Assembly (NCBI RefSeq): GCF_022397915.1
Contig: NZ_JAKEUO010000001.1
Coordinates: forward strand, 295,742 to 359,741
From: Vibrio sp. Isolate34
GTDB taxonomy: Bacteria > Pseudomonadota > Gammaproteobacteria > Enterobacterales > Vibrionaceae
Length of the DNA: 64,000 nt
Direction: 5' to 3'
The notes below the pieces were generated by a model, which worked only from the letters and a program-made list of their open reading frames with translations, did not search any database and was not told the DNA's origin. A program made the translations under genes and the position numbers. Below are positions 17,891 to 26,170 of this stretch, in pieces; within the stretch, counting starts at the first letter, position 1; every line of letters begins with the position of its first letter.

Positions 17891-18526
17891 CTAAGGGCGA
17901 AGAATAACAGTATAAGGCTGACTGATCGTTGGATCGGAACGAATGATCACGCCATCTTGAGTTCGAATACTGTTGAGAGTATCTAGGTCACGGCCAATAC
18001 GGTCTGCAGGTAAGAAGCCTTGTGCCGTCGCCACTACAATTCGAGTTTGCATGCCAACAACGCGAGCATTTACTAGTACACCGCCTTCTTGGCGAAGCAT
18101 GGTGCCTGTCAGTACATACTGTACGTCTTGCTCTTGAGCTAAGTCTTTCCAATCGCGGCTCAACGCAAAGTCACCTTGGTGAGTCACTTGGATAGAGCCA
18201 GTAGTTTTAAAATCAACCACCTTGAAGCCACGACGCTGAAACTGATGAATGAAGCCTTCTGATACCGAGTTGCCTAGCCAGTTCGTTGTGTCCATGTGCT
18301 GCAGGTCCACAAACGAAGTAATTGCTATTGGCGTTCTCGCTGAAATACTTGTATTCGAAATGATCAAATCTTCAGTCATACTTTCCACAAAAAAATCCAT
18401 GGTATGACGAGGGCTGTCCATCAACATAAACTGACTGCCTGAATATTCAGACTTGCCGTTATAGATCGGCGAATAAGCGCATGATGTCAGTAACATGACA
18501 CTCATTACTACGAGCCATTTTTTCAT
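17891..18526 (-). CDS. flgO: Flagellar outer-membrane lipoprotein FlgO
   Basis: 211 residues with lipobox LTSC (Cys 16) and the FlgO/TolB-N-like fold (SISARTPIAITSFVDLQHMD; DFKTTGSIQVTHQGDFALSR; VQYVLTGTMLRQEGGVLVNA). It works with FlgP and FlgT in the Vibrio H ring. First gene of the flgOP unit, divergent from flgT. Confidence 0.93.
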   Translation of the reverse strand: MKKWLVVMSVMLLTSCAYSPIYNGKSEYSGSQFMLMDSPRHTMDFFVESMTEDLIISNTSISARTPIAITSFVDLQHMDTTNWLGNSVSEGFIHQFQRRGFKVVDFKTTGSIQVTHQGDFALSRDWKDLAQEQDVQYVLTGTMLRQEGGVLVNARVVGMQTRIVVATAQGFLPADRIGRDLDTLNSIRTQDGVIIRSDPTISQPYTVILRP

Positions 18527-18604
18527 TCTCTAATCTCCAGATAGTTTTAGTGCCACCTGTTCCAATATGTTCTCACCATTATTCTTTTCAATGGATTACA
18601 ATGT

Positions 18605-18620
18605 TGGAACAGTCTTTGCT
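18605..18620 (+). promoter_or_regulatory. Sigma-54 promoter of flgT
   Basis: TGGAAC-AGTCT-TTGCT, correct spacing, one mismatch in the -24 element. The predicted leader is about 90 bases. Confidence 0.72.
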
Positions 18621-18686
18621 TTTCATTAATGGTTCAGATTAAGAAAAACGCACTTAAGTCAGCTTCAAGCTTATAGTTATTTGTTA

Positions 18687-18702
18687 AGCAATATTTATAC
18701 CC
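18687..18702 (-). promoter_or_regulatory. Weak sigma-54-like box upstream of flgOP
   Basis: Minus strand GGGTAT-AAATA-TTGCT has GG and GC at the right distance but a poor -24 element. It is about 160 bases from flgO. Offered only because flgOP is RpoN-dependent in V. cholerae as I recall. Confidence 0.3.
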
Positions 18703-18718
18703 AACTGGTAACGAATAG

Positions 18719-19852
18719 ATGAAAAAAATAATTTCTTACTTATTTTCAATAAGTTCACTGATAACCATAAGCTTCAGTGCTCATGCCTCTTGGTATGAGG
18801 TTACCGGTACAGCAGCCATCGTATCGTCAGAGGAAACGGCAAGGGTCCATGCTCTGGAAGACGCGGTATATAAAGCGATCCAGTTTTCAGGAGCCGACAT
18901 TGGTAGCATTGCCAACCTCACGCCCTACCTCGACGCAAACAAAAAAGAGTTTCAATTTACCAATCATGAAGTGCGCTACATCTTGGTAGAAAAAGAGAAA
19001 AAACGCAGTGGCAATATAATGATCACCGCAAGGATCGATATCTATCCTTCGGCAAATGCTTGCCATGAGAGCCAATATAAGAAGACATTTTTGGTCGGCA
19101 ACATCGATGTGGCATCGCCTCAACAAGCTGTAATGGGCAGAATCTATAACATCGGTGATGATTTTGGTCATGTCGTAGATCGACAGCTGGCGCAAGAGTC
19201 TCGCAGCTTTGTTTCCGTTGGCACGACCAATTACGACATCGACAAACGTCGACCTGAAGTGATCAAGATGATCGCCCAAGACACTGGCGCACAATACATC
19301 ATTGGTGGCGACATTACCGATTTAACCGCGACCATCGAGTCCAAACTGTTGAAAGACGACATCATCAATCGCCAGTTTGCGTTAGAGATGCAAGTCTTCG
19401 ATGGTAAAACAGGACATCAGGTTTACAACCGTAGCTATCGTGAAGTGGCAAAGTGGCCATTTGCTAAGACCAGTGAAGTCGACACCCGCAGTGCCCGTTT
19501 CTGGGCATCAACCTACGGCAGCATGATGCTGCGTGTTAGCCGTAATATTATGTTGGACTTAGAATCGGAAGTGTCATGTAAGATCACCCTTCCAGAGGTT
19601 GCGGCGGTCTACGGCAATACAGTGACCATTGATTTAGGCCGAATGCATGGGGTTCAGCAAGGTGACAAGCTGCAGTTGTGGCACACAGGTTCGTTTATCG
19701 ACCAACGCGGTTTGCCACGCAACAAGGTTTCTCAAAGTGATATCACCCTAACGGTTTCTCGCGTTTACGAAAACGAAGCGGAACTCACGATTGATCAGCC
19801 AAGCCTTGCGGGAAGCATTCAAATTGGTGATGTGATGCAGAAAATCATGTAG
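18719..19852 (+). CDS. flgT: Flagellar H-ring protein FlgT
   Basis: 377 residues: signal peptide (about 1-23, ending SAHA), an N-terminal domain (ARVHALEDAVYKAIQFSGAD), a TolB-like middle domain (DTGAQYIIGGDITDLTATIE) and a C-terminal beta domain (VTIDLGRMHGVQQGDKLQLW). FlgT builds the inner H ring needed for MotX/MotY T-ring assembly in the sodium-driven Vibrio motor. Own sigma-54 promoter and a terminator immediately after. Confidence 0.95.
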   Translation: MKKIISYLFSISSLITISFSAHASWYEVTGTAAIVSSEETARVHALEDAVYKAIQFSGADIGSIANLTPYLDANKKEFQFTNHEVRYILVEKEKKRSGNIMITARIDIYPSANACHESQYKKTFLVGNIDVASPQQAVMGRIYNIGDDFGHVVDRQLAQESRSFVSVGTTNYDIDKRRPEVIKMIAQDTGAQYIIGGDITDLTATIESKLLKDDIINRQFALEMQVFDGKTGHQVYNRSYREVAKWPFAKTSEVDTRSARFWASTYGSMMLRVSRNIMLDLESEVSCKITLPEVAAVYGNTVTIDLGRMHGVQQGDKLQLWHTGSFIDQRGLPRNKVSQSDITLTVSRVYENEAELTIDQPSLAGSIQIGDVMQKIM

Positions 19853-19881
19853 TTAGAGACACGCTCGTCTCAGAGTTTCTA

Positions 19882-19919
19882 ATAAAGCCTTAGCACTTTT
19901 GTTAAGGCTTTATTTTTTT
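19882..19919 (+). terminator. Rho-independent terminator after flgT
   Basis: ATAAAGCCTTA / TAAGGCTTTAT (19882-19892 with 19903-19913) and a T7 run. Confidence 0.88.
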
Positions 19920-19991
19920 CATGGTGATTAGTTTCGGTTTTAACGTATTTGTCGTAACCTTATTAATAACATAATCATCACTTAGCAAACT

Positions 19992-20498
19992 ATGAGTCAG
20001 AATAATCTAATTGGTGCTACCGGTTACCGCTTTATCTCGAAAGGTAAAACCGCTTTTAAGATCCACATCCATACTCCCGAAGATACGGTGCTGCATCGGT
20101 CGGTCGGTTTTGTTCGTATGGGTGAAGGCAAAGCACTAAAGAAAACCATTAAATTAAGAGATGAACTGGGCAGACAGCTTTGGGGTAAATTTTGGCCCAA
20201 AGTCCTCAAAGAGCCCTACCTAATGACGCGCCTGCCTCATAGTTTAGAACCCAAAATTGTATTCAAGCCAAATCCAACTCAGAGTGATCCTGAGCACCGC
20301 GACGAGTGCTACATCGCTAAGTGGCGCGTCTTCTCTGAGAATGGTGATTACAAATACAAAACTAAGGTGTGCTCAATCAGAAAGCACGGTCGACTTGCCG
20401 CGTATAGCCAAACCAAACGCGCACTGCTTGATGCTCACAAAGATGTGATTGATTTGCTCGTTTTTATGGGACGATTGAACAGCATCGACCTAAAGTAG
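19992..20498 (+). CDS. Unknown protein, possibly two AP2-like beta-beta-beta-alpha repeats
   Basis: 168 residues, very basic, no signal peptide or membrane segment. I do not recognise it by name. Two halves look alike: residues about 10-55 (GYRFISKGKTAFKIHIHT, then a helix KKTIKLRDELGRQLWG) and about 100-160 (CYIAKWRVFSENGDYKYKTK, then a helix QTKRALLDAHKDVIDLLVFM). Short amphipathic strands followed by a helix, with a YxVxI-like strand pattern, resemble AP2-type DNA-binding modules; that is inference from pattern only. It stands alone between terminators at 19882-19919 and 20539-20566, so it is its own transcription unit between the flagellar and pigment loci. Confidence 0.75.
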   Translation: MSQNNLIGATGYRFISKGKTAFKIHIHTPEDTVLHRSVGFVRMGEGKALKKTIKLRDELGRQLWGKFWPKVLKEPYLMTRLPHSLEPKIVFKPNPTQSDPEHRDECYIAKWRVFSENGDYKYKTKVCSIRKHGRLAAYSQTKRALLDAHKDVIDLLVFMGRLNSIDLK

Positions 20499-20538
20499 CT
20501 TTCACTCGATTGAATTGAATTCCCATACTTTCAGATAC

Positions 20539-20566
20539 AAAAACAGCCGCAATTGCGGCTGTTTTT
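20539..20566. terminator. Bidirectional terminator between the unknown gene and the APE flavoenzyme
   Basis: AAAAACAGCCGC-aatt-GCGGCTGTTTTT: perfect 12-base stem with A and T runs. Confidence 0.9.
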
Positions 20567-20624
20567 ACTTTTAGGCTAGTTAACTTAGCGCTTTAGCATG
20601 TTGTCCATACGCTAAATCGACTAC

Positions 20625-21866
20625 CTAGCTTCGGCATATCTCAGCCAGTGTCGCCAATCGGCGCTTAGACTCTTTCACATAAGGGTTGGCTTGATCCCAT
20701 GCGTAACCCGCCAGAATTGAGCACACCATCTGCTTAATCTTCGGGTTTGGATCTTGATAGAAAATCACATCTTGCAAGGTACCTGAGTACCATCCTTCAA
20801 CATACGTTCTAAAGGTGTTTACGCCAACCATCAACGGATCGGCATAATCGCGCTCCCAATCAACCTTCTCACCGTTAAGCTGCTTTTCCACACACTCAAC
20901 CGCAAATTGAGCCGACTTCATCGCAATCGTCACGCCCGATGAGAACACAGGATCAAGGAACTCACCCGCATTACCAAGCAATGCGTATTTGTCTGTCGCA
21001 AGATGCTTCACGTTAGCTGAATAACCACCGATTTCACCTGCAGGATTTGGGTACTCAGCGTTGGCCAGTATTTCAGCCAAACCCGGCTCTTCCATTGCCA
21101 ATTGCTTAATCGCGGCAATCTTGTCTTGTGGGTAAGATTCAAAGAACTTAGGCTCCCCGACTACACCAAACGAAGACACTCCGTTACTAAACGGGATCAA
21201 CCAATACCAAACGTCAGGATTGGTCGGGTGCACCGAGATCAGAATTTTGTTTCGATCATATTCAAGGTCGCTCTCCGTCGCAGAAATATGGTCGTTAATG
21301 TGCGTAAAAATAGCTTTGCGTGGAGGAAGCGATGATGGCTCTTCCAAATCAAGCATCTTAGGCAGCACGCGACCAAAACCACTGCCGTCCAGCACATACT
21401 GAGCCTCTAGCTGATAGCGTTCTCCATCAAGCACTTGTACGTCTAAAATGGTGCTGTCTTCAGTGAAGTTAATGCCCATCAACTCATGTTGATAATCAAT
21501 GGCAACACCTTGTGCCTCGGCAGTGTCTGCTAACACCTTATCAAAGTCGCCGCGCTGAACCTGAAACGTGGTTCCTGGCCCAGTAGAGAACTTATCTTCA
21601 AAATTAAACGCGGTGTACACGCCATTTTTGCGAAAGGCAGCGCCATCTTTGTATTGGAAGTTAGCGTTGATTACTGCGTCAGTCATCCCAGCCTGTTCAA
21701 TCACTTCCATACAAGCGGGTAATAGGCTTTCACCAATAGAAAAGCGCGGGAAAACGCTCTTTTCAATCATTCGAACATCGATGCCTTTTATATGAAGCAA
21801 AGACGCAGCAATAGACCCTGATGGTCCAGCGCCGATGATCACAACTTGAGTTGACAGTTTTTTCAT
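20625..21866 (-). CDS. APE cluster flavoprotein with flavin-halogenase motifs
   Basis: 413 residues, FAD-dependent oxidoreductase of the halogenase / geranylgeranyl reductase superfamily. Seen: GAGPSG FAD fold (residues 12-17), FPRFSIGESLLP (39-50), a Lys at 73 in YKDGAAF where Trp halogenases carry the catalytic Lys, WYWLIP (220-225) fitting the halogenase signature WxWxIP, and FLDPVFSSG (303-311) fitting the FxxPxxSxG motif. It is the distal gene of the minus arm after a methyltransferase, so it probably tailors the aryl head group by halogenation or hydroxylation. Related clusters (xanthomonadin) make brominated polyenes; whether this enzyme halogenates is unproven. Confidence 0.85.
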   Translation of the reverse strand: MKKLSTQVVIIGAGPSGSIAASLLHIKGIDVRMIEKSVFPRFSIGESLLPACMEVIEQAGMTDAVINANFQYKDGAAFRKNGVYTAFNFEDKFSTGPGTTFQVQRGDFDKVLADTAEAQGVAIDYQHELMGINFTEDSTILDVQVLDGERYQLEAQYVLDGSGFGRVLPKMLDLEEPSSLPPRKAIFTHINDHISATESDLEYDRNKILISVHPTNPDVWYWLIPFSNGVSSFGVVGEPKFFESYPQDKIAAIKQLAMEEPGLAEILANAEYPNPAGEIGGYSANVKHLATDKYALLGNAGEFLDPVFSSGVTIAMKSAQFAVECVEKQLNGEKVDWERDYADPLMVGVNTFRTYVEGWYSGTLQDVIFYQDPNPKIKQMVCSILAGYAWDQANPYVKESKRRLATLAEICRS

Positions 21867-21891
21867 TAATTTAAGCCATGTTTGTTATTTT

Positions 21892-22965
21892 TTATTGCGC
21901 GCCAGCTTTCAATTCAAGCAGTGTATGACCAAGACCGATATCGTCGGTACGTGTCACCACTTCAAAGCCAGCTTCTTCAACGATCTCTAGGAAGTCTTCA
22001 CTGCGGTAAAAACGGCTGTTGCCATTGGCCAAGCAGGTAAAGTAGAGAGACGTCGCGTTTAAGCTATAGGAAGCCGCATCGTATTTCTGTGCATCCCAAA
22101 ACAGTTCAAGGATATAGACAGTCGCTTCTTCTGACATATGAGAGCGAACACGCTTTAATATGCTCAGAATCTCCATTGGCGAGAAGCAATCAAGGAATTG
22201 GCTCATCCACCACACATCAGCCCCTGTTGGCAACGCTTGCTGTTTGTCGAGCATGTTGGCAGGGAATGGCGTCACTCTGTTTTGATGACCATGTTGTTTA
22301 GCGTTTGCCATTGCCATTTCTAGCTGCAGCGGAAGATCGACAATGGTGACTTCAACGTCCGCATCGTGGTTGCAGCATTGCATCGCCCACTTACCCGTGT
22401 TGCCGCCGATATCCACCAGCGACTTAGGTTTCTTGCTGAAGACCTTCTCGAGCAATACAGGGAACGAGCGATCCGAATAGAAGTGATCAAACTTGAACCA
22501 ACTCTCTTTTGCTTTTTCTGGCAATTGAGACAAGCCTTGGTAAATGGTTTCCCAATCACCCAACTCTTTCAAGCCTGCAGGTGTGCCTTCTTCAATCGCT
22601 TCTGTTAGATGCATCATCGCGGCATAACAAACATCGGCTGTGAAATCCATGTTTGCGTTCGTCATACCATCGTGCAGAAGGTAGAAACCAAGGTTAGCCA
22701 TTTTGTAGTTAGGCTTTTCCCAAGTCACAATATGAGCACTTAACGCCATATCGAGCAGGACTTTCACGCCGTACTCAGAGACACCGGTCGATTCAGAGAT
22801 AGTCTCTGCTGGTAAACCATCACTGCCCGCATCATCTAAGGCTTTTAAAATACCTAAATCACGAAGTGTACGAGCAGTATGAAAAACAATCGGAGCGAAA
22901 GACAATTTTTGAGCTTCTGTTTTTGCTTCTAATGCATTGAATGGATCTAATTTATATTCCGACAC
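21892..22965 (-). CDS. SAM-dependent methyltransferase of the APE cluster
   Basis: 357 residues. N-terminal winged-helix dimerisation domain (about 20-110; LRDLGILKALDDAGSDGLPA, ETISESTGVSEYGVKVLLDM) and a class I SAM domain (LVDIGGNTGKWAMQC, VTIVDLPLQLEMA, DVWWMSQFLDCFSP), the plant/actinobacterial O-methyltransferase architecture. APE heads in E. coli and V. fischeri are ring-methylated 4-hydroxyphenyl groups, so C- or O-methylation of the aryl head is the likely job. Middle gene of the minus arm, 25 bases before the flavoprotein gene. Probably the enzyme called ApeB elsewhere; I am not certain of the letter. Confidence 0.88.
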   Translation of the reverse strand: MSEYKLDPFNALEAKTEAQKLSFAPIVFHTARTLRDLGILKALDDAGSDGLPAETISESTGVSEYGVKVLLDMALSAHIVTWEKPNYKMANLGFYLLHDGMTNANMDFTADVCYAAMMHLTEAIEEGTPAGLKELGDWETIYQGLSQLPEKAKESWFKFDHFYSDRSFPVLLEKVFSKKPKSLVDIGGNTGKWAMQCCNHDADVEVTIVDLPLQLEMAMANAKQHGHQNRVTPFPANMLDKQQALPTGADVWWMSQFLDCFSPMEILSILKRVRSHMSEEATVYILELFWDAQKYDAASYSLNATSLYFTCLANGNSRFYRSEDFLEIVEEAGFEVVTRTDDIGLGHTLLELKAGAQ

Positions 22966-22994
22966 GAAAAACCTAACTTTAAAATAATAGAGGG

Positions 22995-23384
22995 TTACTC
23001 TGCAGCCATTTGTGCAAGCTTACGTTTAATATCAACGTTTAAGTTATTAACCCAGCGGTTGTAATTACGGTGTATTTCACCATCGTCATACTTCAAATTC
23101 TCTGATTCAACGTAAAGAATAGAGTAAAACTTGTCGCTATAAGGAATTTCAACCACAGCATGGTGTGAGCGAACATACAGCTCTGCACGGATCAAGCCCG
23201 GTTTTATTTCTGAAACCAACCAGCCTCGATTCTCAGCCGACTCATAAATAGCTGATTTCACCTGTTTACTTTGAAGATTAAGTGCAACTGGAGTATCCTC
23301 AACATTCATTACAGGTTGGACACGTCCACACCCTGCAAGAACGAATATGAATAACATTGAAACGGCTATTTTTAGTAATTTCAT
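22995..23384 (-). CDS. Small APE-cluster lipoprotein of unknown function
   Basis: 129 residues with a lipoprotein signal (MKLLKIAVSMLFIFVLAGC, Cys 19). The mature part (VKSAIYESAENRGWLVSEIK; NRWVNNLNVDIKRKLAQ) is an alpha/beta unit I cannot assign. It is the first gene of the minus arm, 72 bases from the divergent plus arm, so it is almost certainly co-regulated with the pigment genes. An envelope role in lodging or moving the polyene lipid is inference. Confidence 0.8.
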   Translation of the reverse strand: MKLLKIAVSMLFIFVLAGCGRVQPVMNVEDTPVALNLQSKQVKSAIYESAENRGWLVSEIKPGLIRAELYVRSHHAVVEIPYSDKFYSILYVESENLKYDDGEIHRNYNRWVNNLNVDIKRKLAQMAAE

Positions 23385-23456
23385 TTAAATTCCTTATCTG
23401 TGTTTATTTATAAGCACGCATAGTATTTAGTTAGACCCAAAGCAAATCAATACTCT

Positions 23457-24203
23457 ATGTCAAATCAATCCAAATTAATGTCGTTTAATATTGAGAAATG
23501 GTCTGCAAATTCAGCGGGGCTCAATTCTATTGCTGAATGGCAAGCGTGGAGCACTAATTTAGATTGGCCACAAGATGGCTCAACTGAATTTAAAGCTATT
23601 CCTCCAATGATGCGCCGCCGAATGAGTGTGCAAAGCAAACTTGCTGTCCAAACCGCGTTAACCCTATTAAAAGACACCTCGATTGATTATCTGGTCTTTG
23701 CTAGCCGACATGGTGAGTTGCATCGAACCGCCACTTTGATTCAGTCGATATTAGAAGGTGACGATGCCTCACCAATGGCGTTTTCACAGTCCGTGCATAA
23801 TACAGCCGCAGGGTTAACTACCATCGCAGCGAAAGCACCAATCCCTCTGACCTCTATCGCGGCCGGCCAAGATACTTTCCACAACGCTTTGATTGAAGCC
23901 TATCTTTACCTGAATCAATATCCATCGCATCGTGTGTTAGTTATCGATTTCGACCAGCCTTTACCTGAGCTCTATCAAGAGTTCGAAGCTCAAAATTATG
24001 CCGACTATGCGCTAGGGTTAGTGCTCACCTCCGGAAGTGATTACTCAATATCAAGATCTGTAGCTAACGAAAGCTCAGCCACTCCTTTACCACAAGGCTT
24101 GCAGGCGCTACAAAATATCCTTCTAGGTTCACAGAGCTGGACCATAGCAGGTAAGCATCAAGATTGGACTTGGATAAACAACGCGAAAGCCGGAGAACTA
24201 TAA
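23457..24203 (+). CDS. apeC: APE chain-length factor ApeC (ketosynthase-like)
   Basis: 248 residues, beta-ketoacyl synthase N-terminal fold only (AVQTALTLLKDTSIDYLVFA; SVHNTAAGLTTIAAKAPIPL). The active-site position reads SIAAGQDT with no Cys, and the C-terminal His domains are absent, as expected for a chain-length factor. In the characterised Xenorhabdus system ApeC pairs with the ketosynthase ApeO (here 35555-36754). First gene of the plus arm. Confidence 0.9.
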   Translation: MSNQSKLMSFNIEKWSANSAGLNSIAEWQAWSTNLDWPQDGSTEFKAIPPMMRRRMSVQSKLAVQTALTLLKDTSIDYLVFASRHGELHRTATLIQSILEGDDASPMAFSQSVHNTAAGLTTIAAKAPIPLTSIAAGQDTFHNALIEAYLYLNQYPSHRVLVIDFDQPLPELYQEFEAQNYADYALGLVLTSGSDYSISRSVANESSATPLPQGLQALQNILLGSQSWTIAGKHQDWTWINNAKAGEL

Positions 24204-24973
24204 TGAGCAAGGTCGACCAATATTGGCGAGTATTCGCGACAGGCCTCTGCTTTACCATCTTCGGCTTGGGAGGCCTAGTTCTCAGCTTCTTGATCTTGCC
24301 ATCTATCGCGCTCATCACTCCTAACACCATTCAGCGAGAGCTCAGAGCTCAACGATTGATTCGCTTCTCATTCAATGCCTTCTGCCAGATCATGAAATTC
24401 ACAGGCGCGATTGATTACCGAATTGATGGCGCGGAACTACTGCGAGAAGATCGCAACTGCATCATCGTCGCCAATCACCCAAGTTTGATTGACTATGTAC
24501 TGATCGCCTCGCAACTTCCCCAATGTGATTGCCTCGTTAAAGCGGCCATTTGGGAAAACCCGTTTATGAAGAGGATCGTCAAAGCCGCTGGATATATTCC
24601 CAACCAAGCACCTGACGATCTTTTAGAACGCTGTGAAGAACGTTTTTCTCGTGGAAACGTACTGCTTGTTTTTCCCGAAGGAACTCGCACAACACCCGGA
24701 ATTGAACCATCCTTACAACGTGGTGCAGCGCAAATCGCGACTCGAACACAAACCGATTTACGCGTGATTCATATTACAGTTTCTCCGACATTTTTAACGA
24801 AAGAAAAAAAATGGTATCAAGTTCCTGCTACGAAACCCTTTTTTCATGTCGCGGTGAAAGGTAAAATAGAAGTCGCACCATTTATTGAAGGCTCAAATAA
24901 TTTAACTTCGGCAGCAAGACGCCTTAATCGTCATCTTGCACAAACAATTTTCCCTTCCGAAGAAAACATTTAG
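24203..24973 (+). CDS. apeD: 1-acyl-glycerol-3-phosphate acyltransferase-like enzyme ApeD
   Basis: 256 residues. N-terminal membrane segment (about 8-35), acyltransferase motif NHPSLID (HxxxxD) and FPEGTRTTPG (block III). Start chosen at ATG 24203, which overlaps the TAA of apeC by one base (TAATG) and follows GGAGAAC; an upstream in-frame Met at 24164 lies inside apeC. PlsC-type enzymes attach acyl chains to glycerol lipids; here it probably helps anchor the aryl polyene to a lipid. Confidence 0.92.
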   Translation: MSKVDQYWRVFATGLCFTIFGLGGLVLSFLILPSIALITPNTIQRELRAQRLIRFSFNAFCQIMKFTGAIDYRIDGAELLREDRNCIIVANHPSLIDYVLIASQLPQCDCLVKAAIWENPFMKRIVKAAGYIPNQAPDDLLERCEERFSRGNVLLVFPEGTRTTPGIEPSLQRGAAQIATRTQTDLRVIHITVSPTFLTKEKKWYQVPATKPFFHVAVKGKIEVAPFIEGSNNLTSAARRLNRHLAQTIFPSEENI

Positions 24974-25078
24974 CGTATCAATAACATAACAGGCGATATC
25001 GGCATTTCGAAAATACCTCATATAATGTAGAATCGCCCCCTTAAAGCAGCATGTAGACAAAGCATTAAGTAGGCCAAA

Positions 25079-25339
25079 GTGGAAACATTACACAACGAAC
25101 TGAAACAACTGATCATCGACGCATTAAATCTTGAAGACATGAGCATTGATGAGATTGAAACGGAAGCTCCACTGTTTGGTGATGGACTAGGACTAGATTC
25201 TATTGATGCACTAGAACTTGGCCTTGCTATCAAGAAGAAGTACAACATCGTAATTGATGCTGATGATTCAAACACTCGCGAGCATTTTGCATCGGTTGCA
25301 AACCTAGCGTATTACATCTCATCTCAAACGAACAACTAG
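25079..25339 (+). CDS. apeE: Acyl carrier protein ApeE
   Basis: 86 residues, acidic, with the phosphopantetheine site GDGLGLDSIDALELGLAIKK (Ser of DSI). GTG start; no in-frame ATG precedes it and the ribosome site is weak (TAGG). 105 bases separate it from apeD, so an internal promoter is possible. Pairs with ApeF. Confidence 0.93.
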   Translation: METLHNELKQLIIDALNLEDMSIDEIETEAPLFGDGLGLDSIDALELGLAIKKKYNIVIDADDSNTREHFASVANLAYYISSQTNN

Positions 25340-25349
25340 ACAGATCTTT

Positions 25350-25607
25350 ATGACACAAGCGAACCAACAAGAAGTATACAACCAAGTTAAAGATGCGCTG
25401 ATTGAGCTGTTCGAGCTTGATGCTGAAGATATCACGCCGGAAGCTCATCTTTATCTTGATCTAGACCTAGACAGCATTGACGCGGTTGATTTGGTCGTTC
25501 ATCTACAGAACGTAACAGGTAAGAAGATCAAGCCTGAAGAGTTCAAAGCAGTACGCACCGTTAATGACGTTGTAGAGTCTGTGGTTGAACTATTGAAGGA
25601 CGCATAA
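25350..25607 (+). CDS. apeF: Acyl carrier protein ApeF
   Basis: 85 residues with the carrier motif LDLDLDSIDAVDLVVHLQNV (Ser of DSI) and GKKIKPEEFKAVRTVNDVVE in helix 3. Ten bases after apeE; its stop overlaps the apeG ATG by one base. In Xenorhabdus the two ACPs carry starter and growing chain. Confidence 0.95.
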   Translation: MTQANQQEVYNQVKDALIELFELDAEDITPEAHLYLDLDLDSIDAVDLVVHLQNVTGKKIKPEEFKAVRTVNDVVESVVELLKDA

Positions 25608-26164
25608 TGCGTCCTCTGCTGACTTTGCTGTCGGCAATCATACTTTTCACATATCCAATAGCGGTTTACTTTGGACTCAACAAGTTTGGCCTGCAAACCG
25701 TGGGTATCGTGTTGGCCGTTATCTTTGCTGTTCGCATTTTTACCGGCGGCCAGGCAAAAATCAAAGAGCTAAAACACCTAGCTTGGATCAGTGGAAGTGC
25801 TGGTATTGTTCTGCTGACATTAGGTTTAGCCTTTAAGCAGCATGGCTGGCTAACCTATTATCCCGTTATCGTTAATGTTTGTATGCTGGCTGTATTTGCT
25901 TCAAGCCTATGGCAACCACAAACGATTATCGAACGTCTTGCTCGCCTTCAAGAGCCTGATCTTCCACAAAGTGGCATTGATTACACCAGAAAAGTCACCA
26001 AAGTCTGGTGCTTGTTCTTCGTTATCAACGGCTCTATTGCTTTTTACACCTGCTTCCAACCGCTAGAAGTATGGACCCTCTACAATGGCTTACTCAGCTA
26101 TCTGTTTGCAGGGGTGCTCTTTGCCGGGGAATGGATAGTGAGACAACGCATTCGTCAGAGTTAA
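25607..26164 (+). CDS. apeG: Integral membrane protein ApeG (COG4648 type)
   Basis: 185 residues with several hydrophobic segments (LLTLLSAIILFTYPIAVYFG; VGIVLAVIFAVRIFTGG; YYPVIVNVCMLAVFASSLW; VWCLFFVINGSIAFYTCF). A conserved APE cluster membrane protein with no biochemical role I know. It overlaps apeF by one base. Confidence 0.88.
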   Translation: MRPLLTLLSAIILFTYPIAVYFGLNKFGLQTVGIVLAVIFAVRIFTGGQAKIKELKHLAWISGSAGIVLLTLGLAFKQHGWLTYYPVIVNVCMLAVFASSLWQPQTIIERLARLQEPDLPQSGIDYTRKVTKVWCLFFVINGSIAFYTCFQPLEVWTLYNGLLSYLFAGVLFAGEWIVRQRIRQS

Positions 26165-26170
26165 ATTGTT

